From positions 1-5,098 of the forward strand of contig CAMFIX010000251.1 of the NCBI GenBank assembly GCA_945952425.1: a DNA stretch of 5,098 nucleotides, given 5' to 3'. Every line of letters starts with the position of its first letter. The first letter of the stretch is position 1. The notes under the pieces were generated by a model. The model saw only the letters and a list, made by a program, of their open reading frames with translations, did no database searches and was not told the origin of the DNA. This DNA is from an uncultured Pseudorhodobacter sp. (lineage in GTDB: Bacteria > Pseudomonadota > Alphaproteobacteria > Rhodobacterales > Rhodobacteraceae). Made by a program: the position numbers and the translations under genes. Of the stretch, positions 1 through 5,098 are shown piece by piece.

Positions 1-328
1 GGCGAGCTATGGGCTCTTGCAGGCGGGCGGGCGGTATCTGTGCTGGCGGGTCTTCTTTCGCATCACCGGGACGATGCTTTTGCTTTTGGGCTGTGCGCTC
101 TTCGTCAATGGCACGGGCTACCTGGTGTCGCTGGGCCTGCTGCCCTATGGCGCGCCGCTGTGGGATCTGTCCGGCGTGCTGGACGATGCCCGGCCGCTCG
201 GCGGCGTCATCGCCGCGTTGACCGGCTATCGCGCGGCGCCCGACCTGGTGACGCTGGCGAGCTGGGCGGTCTATTGGGGCGGGATCGCCTTGGCCTTCCG
301 CGCCCAGCTGCGCCCGGCGGTCGCCTGA
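1..328 (+). CDS. ftrC: FTR1-family iron permease, C-terminal part (5' end outside window)
   Basis: Only the last 108 codons are present, read from base 2, ending at TGA 326-328. The fragment fits the C-terminal end of FTR1/EfeU-type high-affinity iron permeases of the inner membrane. A hydrophobic helix (about codons 23-48, ITGTMLLLLGCALFVNG) is followed by the PLWDLSGVLDD stretch, the LTGY element and a last membrane segment (LVTLASWAVYWGGIALAF). In the family, iron is carried through REXXE-type motifs in earlier helices, which lie upstream of this window, so the key residues cannot be checked. The stop is one base from the ATG of an FtrD-like polyferredoxin gene, which points to the ftrABCD arrangement known from Bordetella and Brucella rather than efeUOB. 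The symbol is inferred from that neighbour. Family assignment is fairly secure; the exact subtype is less so. Confidence 0.8.
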   Translation, partial: ASYGLLQAGGRYLCWRVFFRITGTMLLLLGCALFVNGTGYLVSLGLLPYGAPLWDLSGVLDDARPLGGVIAALTGYRAAPDLVTLASWAVYWGGIALAFRAQLRPAVA

Positions 329-329
329 G

Positions 330-1700
330 ATGGCGGCCGTGGCGCTCCCCCGGCTGGCGAGGGTCGGCGAGTGGCTGCGGCTGCACCAGCGCGCAATCTG
401 GCGGCTGCAATGGGCCGTGGTGGCGATCTATGTCGGGCTTTTGGTCGGGCCGAACTTCCTGCCCCTGCCCGGCCGCGCCGCCCATGTCTGGAACGACCTG
501 ACGCTGTTTGCGCAATTCGTCTTCTGGGGGCTCTGGTGGCCGGGGGTGCTCTTGTCGATGCTGGTCTTCGGGCGGCTCTGGTGCGGCATCTTCTGCCCCG
601 AGGGCGCGCTGACCGAGGCGGTCAGCCGCAAGGGCCTCGGCCGCGCGGTGCCGCGCTGGATGCGCTGGCAGGGCTGGCCCTTTGCCGCTTTCGTCATGAC
701 CACGGTCTATGGCCAGATGGTCAGCGTCTATCAATATCCCGGCCCGGCGCTGGTGGTGCTGGGCGGCTCTACCGTCGCCGCGGTGATCGTCGGGGCGCTG
801 TATGGCCGCGGGCACCGGGTCTGGTGCCGTTATCTCTGCCCGGTCAGCGGGGTCTTCGGGCTGTTGGCCAAGCTGGCGCCGATGCACTATGCCGCCGACA
901 TGCGCGCGTGGGAGGCGACCGCGCCGAAAGCCGGGCGCAATGTCGCGGCGCAATGCGCGCCTTTGGTCAAGCTGAAGGGGCTGGACAGCGCCTCGCCCTG
1001 CCATATGTGCGGGCGCTGCGCGGGGTTCCGCAACGCGATCGAGCTGAAGGGCCGCGCGCCGGGGGCGGAGGTCGTGGCGGGCAAGGCGACGGTCTGGGAC
1101 AGCCTCTTGATCCTGACCGGGCTGATGGGCGTGGCGACGGGGGCGTTCCTGTGGTCCTCCTCGCCCTGGTTCATCGACCTGAAACTGTGGCTGGCCGATC
1201 TGTTGGTCAACGCCGGGGTGATGTGGCCGGTTGAGGGGACGCTGCCCTGGTGGATGCTGACCGATTATCCCGACCGCAACGACGTGATGACGGTGCTGGA
1301 CGGGGTGAGCATGCTGGCGGTGATCGGGGGCGTGGCGGTGGCGATGACGTTGGCGCTGGGGGCGCCTTTGGCGGTTGCCGCACGGCTGGCGGGCCGTGGC
1401 GCCTGGGCGCGGCTGCATCACCTGGTTCTGGCGCTCTTGCCGCTTGCCGCCGCCGGGGTGATCCTGGGGCTTTCGGCGCAGACCGTCAGCCTTTTGCGCG
1501 CCGACGGGTTCCGGCTCTTGTGGGTGCCCGAGGCGCGGATGGCGGTCCTCGCGGCTGCCGCGGGGTGGAGCCTTCTGCTGCTCTGGCAGGTCGCCGGTCG
1601 TCATGCCGCGGGCCTGCGGCGGGGCGCGATGGTGGCGGTGGGCGCTTTGTCGGTCGCCGTGGCGCTCGAGCCCTGGCACCTGCTGTTCCAGGTCTGGTAA
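330..1700 (+). CDS. ftrD: Membrane-bound 4Fe-4S polyferredoxin, FtrD-like
   Basis: The 456-residue protein is an integral membrane protein with ferredoxin-type cysteine motifs. Membrane segments are likely at about residues 24-45, 57-81, 116-134, 140-159, 255-277, 320-350, 362-385, 402-423 and 432-453. Two CxxxCP motifs of the NapH/NosR/CcoG kind follow membrane segments: WCGIFCPEG (C85, C89) and WCRYLCPVSG (C166, C170). A further cluster is C209 plus CHMCGRC (C224, C227, C230), a plausible single 4Fe-4S ligand set. In ftrABCD iron systems FtrD is proposed to exchange electrons during ferrous iron oxidation and uptake with FtrA, FtrB and the permease FtrC. The ATG lies one base after the stop of the permease gene and has no clear Shine-Dalgarno, so translation is probably coupled. 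TAA is at 1698-1700. An alternative reading as another NapH-type redox protein is possible, but the permease neighbour favours FtrD. Confidence 0.85.
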   Translation: MAAVALPRLARVGEWLRLHQRAIWRLQWAVVAIYVGLLVGPNFLPLPGRAAHVWNDLTLFAQFVFWGLWWPGVLLSMLVFGRLWCGIFCPEGALTEAVSRKGLGRAVPRWMRWQGWPFAAFVMTTVYGQMVSVYQYPGPALVVLGGSTVAAVIVGALYGRGHRVWCRYLCPVSGVFGLLAKLAPMHYAADMRAWEATAPKAGRNVAAQCAPLVKLKGLDSASPCHMCGRCAGFRNAIELKGRAPGAEVVAGKATVWDSLLILTGLMGVATGAFLWSSSPWFIDLKLWLADLLVNAGVMWPVEGTLPWWMLTDYPDRNDVMTVLDGVSMLAVIGGVAVAMTLALGAPLAVAARLAGRGAWARLHHLVLALLPLAAAGVILGLSAQTVSLLRADGFRLLWVPEARMAVLAAAAGWSLLLLWQVAGRHAAGLRRGAMVAVGALSVAVALEPWHLLFQVW

Positions 1701-1709
1701 GCCAATTAT

Positions 1710-1746
1710 CCTTGCAAATCCTCCACGCCATGGAGTATCTGCAAGG
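1710..1746. repeat. Imperfect inverted repeat before the ATPase gene
   Basis: Two 16-base arms, 1710-1725 (CCTTGCAAATCCTCCA) and 1731-1746 (TGGAGTATCTGCAAGG), are complementary at 14 of 16 positions. The mismatches are 1717/1739 and 1720/1736, and the loop is CGCCA. The repeat is AT-richer than its surroundings and fills most of the 48-bp gap between ftrD and the ATPase gene. The right arm ends two bases before the ATG at 1749 and includes the AAGG that is the only Shine-Dalgarno-like sequence. It could be a protein operator, an RNA hairpin that hides the ribosome site, or part of the 3' end of the iron operon. No run of T follows, so it does not look like an ordinary intrinsic terminator. 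The pairing is seen directly; the role is inference. Confidence 0.75.
1743..1746 (+). promoter_or_regulatory. Poorly spaced ribosome binding site inside a hairpin arm
   Basis: AAGG lies only two bases from the ATG at 1749, closer than the usual 5-9 bases. No other in-frame ATG, GTG or TTG exists between the ftrD stop (1698-1700, same reading frame) and 1749, so the start codon is fixed despite the weak site. The four bases form the outer end of the right arm of the inverted repeat 1710-1746 and would be paired if the hairpin folded in the mRNA. Confidence 0.4.
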
Positions 1747-1748
1747 TT

Positions 1749-2906
1749 ATGCTGCAACGTCACGCCCTTTCCCCCCTGACCCAGGCGCTGGAGGCGCAGG
1801 CCGCCGTCGTGCTTTTGGGCCCCCGGCAGGTCGGCAAGACCACGCTCGCCCTGCAGATCGGCGCGACACGGCCTTCGGTCTACCTCGACCTCGAACGCGG
1901 CCCCGATGCGCAGATCCTGGCCGAGCCCGAGCTTTACCTCGACGAACAGGCCGGCAAGCTGGTGATCTTGGACGAGGTGCAGCGGATGCCGGGGCTTTTC
2001 GCCACCCTGCGCGGCCAGATCGACGCGCGGCGCAGGCAGGGGCTGCGGACGGGGCAGTTCCTGCTCTTGGGCTCGGCCTCCAACGTCCTGCTGCATCAAT
2101 CGGCCGAATCCCTCGCCGGTCGGGTGCGCTATCTGGAGCTGGCCCCCCTGCAGCCTGACGAGACCCAAGGCCCCCTCTGGCTGCGCGGCGGGTTTCCTGA
2201 CAGCCTGCTGGCGGCAACCGACCGCGCCAGCCTGACTTGGCGGCAGGATTTCATCCGCACCTATCTGGAGCGCGACATCCCCGCCCTGGGCCCCCGCATC
2301 CCCGCCGCCACCCTGCGGCGGTTCTGGACCATGCTCGCCCATGCGCAAGGCGGGCTGCTGAACGCGGCGGCGCTGGCCGAGGGGCTTGGCGTCTCGGGCC
2401 AGACCGTCACGCGCTATCTCGACCTGCTGGTCGACCTGATGCTGGTCCGCCGCCTCTCTCCCTGGCATTCCAACGCCGGCAAGCGCCTCGTCAAGGCGCC
2501 GAAGGTCTTTGTGCGCGACAGCGGCCTCGTCCATGCCCTGCTGGGGATCGAGACCGAGGAGCAGCTTCTGGGTCACCCCGTCGTCGGCGGCAGCTGGGAG
2601 GGTCATTGCATCGAGGCGCTGATCGCCGCCGCGCCCGCCGGCACAGAGCCGCATTTCTACCGCAGCGCCGGGGGGGCCGAGATCGACCTGGTGCTGCGCC
2701 TGCCCTCCGGCGCCATCTGGGCGGTGGAGGTGAAGCGGACCGCCGCCCCCAAGGTCTCGCGCGGGTTTCACGAGGCGGCGGCGGATATTGCGGCGACCGA
2801 CAGGCTTCTGGTCTATGCCGGGGCGCAGGAGGTTCCCTTGCGTGAGGGCCTCCGCGCGCTGCCCCTGGCCACCGCCCTGGCCCGGCTGCGGGCGCTTGGC
2901 GATTGA
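1749..2906 (+). CDS. AAA_14/DUF4143 family ATPase
   Basis: The 385-residue soluble protein has the full layout of the ATP-binding DUF4143 family. Walker A is GPRQVGKTT (24-32), Walker B is LVILDEVQR (71-79, D75/E76), a sensor-like LLLGSAS lies at 105-111, and LAGRV (122-126) carries a possible arginine finger. A winged-helix-like segment follows (about 201-230, LNAAALAEGLGVSGQTVTRYLDLL). The C-terminal part shows a PD-(D/E)XK-like motif: GGAEIDLVL (E311, D313), then AVEVK (E327, K329). Length is normal for the family and no frameshift is visible. It is known as a P-loop ATPase group common in accessory and plasmid DNA; its job is not established, and proposals include DNA-related or defence/toxin-like roles. 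It sits alone between the iron genes and the replication genes, with a long inverted repeat overlapping its translation start. Family call is strong; function is unknown. Confidence 0.9.
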   Translation: MLQRHALSPLTQALEAQAAVVLLGPRQVGKTTLALQIGATRPSVYLDLERGPDAQILAEPELYLDEQAGKLVILDEVQRMPGLFATLRGQIDARRRQGLRTGQFLLLGSASNVLLHQSAESLAGRVRYLELAPLQPDETQGPLWLRGGFPDSLLAATDRASLTWRQDFIRTYLERDIPALGPRIPAATLRRFWTMLAHAQGGLLNAAALAEGLGVSGQTVTRYLDLLVDLMLVRRLSPWHSNAGKRLVKAPKVFVRDSGLVHALLGIETEEQLLGHPVVGGSWEGHCIEALIAAAPAGTEPHFYRSAGGAEIDLVLRLPSGAIWAVEVKRTAAPKVSRGFHEAAADIAATDRLLVYAGAQEVPLREGLRALPLATALARLRALGD

Positions 2907-2930
2907 GGCGGCTGCAGAATTTCCTTGCGC

Positions 2931-2939
2931 TGTGGATAA
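2931..2939 (-). promoter_or_regulatory. Consensus DnaA box
   Basis: TGTGGATAA on the + strand is TTATCCACA on the minus strand, an exact match to the classical DnaA-binding 9-mer. It lies in the AT-rich region 107 bases before the repA start. A weaker look-alike, TGTGATAAT at 2971-2979, has an altered core. In repABC replicons the origin is usually placed within repC, so a box here could serve DnaA-dependent regulation of repA or an accessory origin role. A single 9-mer can also occur by chance. Confidence 0.45.
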
Positions 2940-2941
2940 AC

Positions 2942-2979
2942 TTGGCGCATTCCTAGTTGTAGCGCGAAAATGTGATAAT
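2942..2979 (+). promoter_or_regulatory. Possible repA promoter region
   Basis: A promoter for repAB(C) must lie in the 139-bp gap if repA is not read from upstream. Two weak solutions are visible: TTGGCG (2942-2947) with GAAAAT (2966-2971) at an 18-bp spacing, and GATAAT (2974-2979) as a better -10 without a convincing -35. Both place the start of transcription inside the inverted repeat 2956-3000, where a bound repressor would block it. Neither is strong, and the exact promoter is not determined. Confidence 0.25.
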
Positions 2980-3000
2980 TTCGAAAATCTGCGCTACAAC
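2956..3000. repeat. Perfect 10-bp inverted repeat with 25-nt AT-rich spacer upstream of repA
   Basis: The left arm GTTGTAGCGC (2956-2965) and right arm GCGCTACAAC (2991-3000) are exact reverse complements, 25 bases apart. The spacer (2966-2990) is mostly A and T, and the repeat ends 45 bases before the repA start. Inside it, CGAAAATGTG (2965-2974) and CGAAAATCTG (2982-2991) form a direct repeat with one mismatch at a 17-base step. RepA and RepB of repABC replicons bind palindromic sites to repress their operon and to segregate DNA, so this is the best candidate operator or centromere in view. It does not match the GTTNNNNGCNNNNAAC form of many repABC parS sites. A four-A run follows the right arm but there is no T tract, so a forward terminator is unlikely. 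Confidence 0.7.
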
Positions 3001-3033
3001 AAAAGCCCGAATGGGCAGGGTTAATCGAGGGGC

Positions 3034-3040
3034 AAAGAGG
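3034..3040 (+). promoter_or_regulatory. repA ribosome binding site
   Basis: AAAGAGG ends five bases before the ATG at 3046, a good Shine-Dalgarno and spacing, which supports this start for repA. Confidence 0.65.
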
Positions 3041-3045
3041 CCGGA

Positions 3046-4221
3046 ATGTCAACAGAGCGCGTCTTTGCCGAGCTGCAGGGCGATGCCGCCACGCTGCACG
3101 AATCGATTCGCCAGCATCTGGAGCGCAACTTCGCCCCGGATGCGCGCAAATACCTGCGCAGCTTTTCCTCGACCGAGGCGGCGGAGTTCCTTGGCCTCGC
3201 CCCCGGCCATCTGCGCAAGCTGCATGCCGAGGGCAAGCTGCCCGATGTCGCCTTGGATGACCGCGGCCGCAAGTTCTATACCGCCGAAGACCTGGGCCGC
3301 ATCCGCCTGGCCCTGGCCCGCACCACCCGCGACCCCTCGCTTTACCTGCGCGGCCGCGTGGGACAGGATGCGCTGCAGGTGATTTCCTGCGTGTCCTTCA
3401 AGGGCGGCTCGGCCAAGACCACGACGGCAGCTTACCTCAGCCAATGGTTCGCGCTGCATGGCTATCGCGTGCTGGTCGTCGACATGGACCCGCAGGCCTC
3501 GCTCTCCTCGATGACCGGCCTGCGGCCCGAGATCGACTTCAGCCACAAGGGCACGATTTACGACGCGATCCGCTATGAAAACCCGCTGCCGATGGAAGAA
3601 GTCATCCGCAAGACCTATTTCCACGGGCTTGACATCGCGGCGGGCGGGCTGATCCTGTCGGAGTTCGAGACCGAGACGCCTTACGCGCTCCGCCACGGCT
3701 CCGAGCCGCCGTTTTACCTGCGGCTGCGCGCGGCGATCCAGGCGGTGGAGGCGAATTACGACCTGGTCTTCATCGACTGCCCGCCGCAGCTGGGGTTTCT
3801 GACGCTGTCGGCGCTGGTGGCGTCGAGTTCCATCATCATCCCCGTCGTGCCGAATTTCATCGACGTGGCCTCGCTGGCGCAGTTCCTGACCATGACCTCC
3901 TCGCTGTTGGACACGATCCGCGAGGCGGGGATGACGCTGGATTACGACTTCCTGCGGTATCTGGTGTCGCGCTTCGAACCTTCCGACGGGCCGCAGGCGC
4001 AGGTCGCAGGCCTGATGCGGGCGAATTTCGGCAAGAGGGTGATGACCGAGGCCTTCCTGAAATCCACCGCGATCTCGGATGCCGGGCTGACGCATCAGAC
4101 GCTCTTCGAGGTCGGGCGGGGGGCGATGAACCGCAACACCTATGACCGCGCGATGGAATCGGTGAATGCCGTGGCGCGCGAGCTGGAGACCGAGATCCAC
4201 AAGGCCTGGGGGAGGCTCTGA
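3046..4221 (+). CDS. repA: RepA, ParA-family plasmid partition ATPase (repABC type)
   Basis: The 391-residue protein matches RepA of repABC replicons in length and layout. The N-terminal part carries a MerR-like helix-turn-helix region (about 41-85, SSTEAAEFLGLAPGHLRKLHAEGKLP) for operator binding. The ATPase domain follows with the deviant Walker A KGGSAKTTT (119-127, signature K119 and K124), motif VVDMDPQAS (144-152), and Walker B LVFIDCPPQLG (240-250, D244). All key residues are present. In this family RepA forms ATP-dependent assemblies on the nucleoid, works with RepB to place plasmid copies, and with RepB represses the repABC operon. The start is supported by AAAGAGG at 3034-3040. It is preceded by an AT-rich region with an inverted repeat and a DnaA box. 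repB starts one base after its stop, so the two are co-transcribed and probably translationally coupled. The family call is secure. Confidence 0.95.
   Translation: MSTERVFAELQGDAATLHESIRQHLERNFAPDARKYLRSFSSTEAAEFLGLAPGHLRKLHAEGKLPDVALDDRGRKFYTAEDLGRIRLALARTTRDPSLYLRGRVGQDALQVISCVSFKGGSAKTTTAAYLSQWFALHGYRVLVVDMDPQASLSSMTGLRPEIDFSHKGTIYDAIRYENPLPMEEVIRKTYFHGLDIAAGGLILSEFETETPYALRHGSEPPFYLRLRAAIQAVEANYDLVFIDCPPQLGFLTLSALVASSSIIIPVVPNFIDVASLAQFLTMTSSLLDTIREAGMTLDYDFLRYLVSRFEPSDGPQAQVAGLMRANFGKRVMTEAFLKSTAISDAGLTHQTLFEVGRGAMNRNTYDRAMESVNAVARELETEIHKAWGRL
4211..4215 (+). promoter_or_regulatory. repB ribosome binding site within the end of repA
   Basis: GGAGG lies seven bases before the ATG at 4223, inside the last codons of repA. 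It fixes the repB start and, with the one-base gap after the repA stop, points to coupled translation. Confidence 0.6.
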
Positions 4222-4222
4222 T

Positions 4223-5098
4223 ATGGCCCGCAAGAACATGTTCGAGGGGATCACCCCCGCCGCCCCCCGCCCCGAAGAGCCCCGCCCTGCCCCGCGCATG
4301 CCCGAGGTCTTTCAAAGCGCGGGCCCCATCGCGGCGATCCGCAACGATCTGCGCAGCGTCGGCGCGCGCTCGGTGCAGGAGATCGACCCGGGGCTAATCG
4401 AGGACACCGGGCTGAAGGACCGCCTGGGTGAGCCCGATGTGGGCGAGCTGCGCGATTCCATTGCCCGACATGGCCAGCAGGTGCCGATTCTCCTTAGGCC
4501 GCACCCTACCCTGTCGGGGCGCTATCAGGTGGTTTACGGCCGCCGTCGTCTGGCGGCGATCAAGGGGCTGGGGGTGCCGGTCAAGGCGCTGATCCGGACG
4601 CTCTCCGACGAGGAGGCGGTGCTGGCGCAGGGCCAGGAGAACAACGTCCGAAAAGACCCCTCCTTCATCGAAAAGGCGCTGTTTGCCGGCGAGCTGGAGG
4701 CGGCGGGCTATGATGCCCGCGTCGTGCAGGATGCGCTGAACGTGAACCGCAGCCACACCTCCCACATGCGCAAGGTGCGCGAGGCCTTTCCGCGTGCGGT
4801 GATCGAGCGGATCGGGGCGGCGCCCTCCATCGGCTGGAAGCGCTGGTATGAGCTGGCGGGCCTGGTGCAGGACCGCGGCATCGACGCAAGCGCGGTGCAT
4901 GCCGAGCCCTTTGCCGCCCATATGACCTCGGACCAGCGGTTTGCCGCCTGGGTCAAGGCGCTGGAGGCCGAATTGCCTGCGCCGGAAAAGCCGGTGACCA
5001 GCCGCGCCGTGGTGACCGGGGCGGACGGCGCCCGGATCGGCAGCGCCGTGGTGAAGGACGGGAAACTGACGTTCCAGGCCGAGGACGCAGGCTTTGCG
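4223..5098 (+). CDS. repB: RepB, ParB-family centromere-binding protein (repABC type), 3' end outside window
   Basis: The open frame runs 292 codons from ATG to the window edge without a stop. The N-terminus MARKNMFEGI resembles the conserved start of RepB proteins, a region thought to contact RepA. The ParB core shows LRDSIARHGQQVPILLRP (76-93), YGRRRLAAIKGLG (105-117, the arginine-rich nucleotide-binding box) and QENNVRKDPSFIEKA (138-152). A helix-turn-helix-like region follows at about 162-188 (GYDARVVQDALNVNRSHTSHMRKV), which should bind the parS centromere. The C-terminal dimerisation region is only partly in view. RepB proteins are usually about 320-340 residues, so some 30-50 are probably missing. 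It begins one base after repA, and repC would be expected next. The family call is secure. Confidence 0.93.
   Translation, partial: MARKNMFEGITPAAPRPEEPRPAPRMPEVFQSAGPIAAIRNDLRSVGARSVQEIDPGLIEDTGLKDRLGEPDVGELRDSIARHGQQVPILLRPHPTLSGRYQVVYGRRRLAAIKGLGVPVKALIRTLSDEEAVLAQGQENNVRKDPSFIEKALFAGELEAAGYDARVVQDALNVNRSHTSHMRKVREAFPRAVIERIGAAPSIGWKRWYELAGLVQDRGIDASAVHAEPFAAHMTSDQRFAAWVKALEAELPAPEKPVTSRAVVTGADGARIGSAVVKDGKLTFQAEDAGFA

Noticed and set aside
207..2771. An 854-codon open frame on the minus strand across the iron genes and the ATPase gene
   Set aside because: It runs antisense to two well-recognised genes, ignores their boundaries, and its product is a low-complexity mix rich in Q, R, P, H and D, typical of the opposite strand of GC-rich coding DNA.
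1707..2932. Possible direct repeats flanking the ATPase gene (TCCTTGC at about 1709 and 2922) as marks of a mobile unit
   Set aside because: Only seven bases are shared, with no transposase and no terminal inverted repeats; chance is the simpler explanation.
3005..3016. Small hairpin GCCC-GAAT-GGGC as a terminator
   Set aside because: Only a four-base stem and no T tract follows; it is too weak to call.
3049..4299. A 416-codon minus-strand open frame opposite repA and the repA-repB junction
   Set aside because: It lies opposite an intact RepA with all ATPase motifs and has the same R/Q/H/G-rich shadow composition; no recognisable domain.
4541..4556. GTTTACGGCCGCCGTC in repB as a parS-like site
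   Set aside because: The left half fits GTTNNNNGC but the right half ends GTC instead of AAC, and the bases encode the conserved GRRR box of RepB.
4394..4921. A 175-codon minus-strand open frame opposite repB
   Set aside because: Antisense to the conserved ParB core of repB; composition and position fit a shadow of coding DNA.

Overview
The window looks like high-GC alphaproteobacterial DNA. A Rhodobacterales replicon (Paracoccus/Rhodobacter type) is the best guess, from the repABC-type partition genes, the strong G/C preference at third codon positions and the gene families present. It holds five protein genes, all on the + strand. Two are cut by the window edges. It very probably lies on a repABC plasmid, megaplasmid or chromid rather than on the main chromosome.

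Left part (1-1700): the 3' end of an FTR1-type iron permease gene (ftrC/efeU-like). One base separates it from a complete gene for a polytopic membrane protein with ferredoxin-type cysteine motifs (ftrD-like). Together they look like the last two genes of an ftrABCD-type iron uptake operon. In that system a periplasmic P19-like protein and a cupredoxin hand iron to the permease, and the FtrD polyferredoxin is thought to supply or accept electrons.

Middle (1701-2906): a 48-bp AT-richer gap is almost filled by a long imperfect inverted repeat (1710-1746) that contains the only Shine-Dalgarno-like bases of the next gene. That gene encodes a complete AAA_14/DUF4143 ATPase with Walker motifs, a winged-helix-like region and a C-terminal PD-(D/E)XK-like motif. 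Families of this kind are scattered in accessory DNA and their cellular role is not settled.

Right part (2907-5098): a 139-bp intergenic region is markedly AT-rich for this DNA. It holds a perfect consensus DnaA box on the minus strand (2931-2939), a 10+10-bp perfect inverted repeat with a 25-nt spacer (2956-3000), and a nested near-direct repeat. It leads into repA (ParA-family partition ATPase), which is followed after one base by repB (ParB-family centromere-binding protein), cut at the window end. repC, the initiator gene, would be expected just downstream but is not in view. RepA and RepB should act together to segregate the replicon and to repress their own operon. The inverted repeat ahead of repA is the natural candidate for their operator or centromere.

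No tRNA, rRNA, CRISPR array, transposase or intrinsic terminator was seen. The most interesting unexplained signals are the two inverted repeats and the DnaA box. No wholly new multi-gene system is evident.
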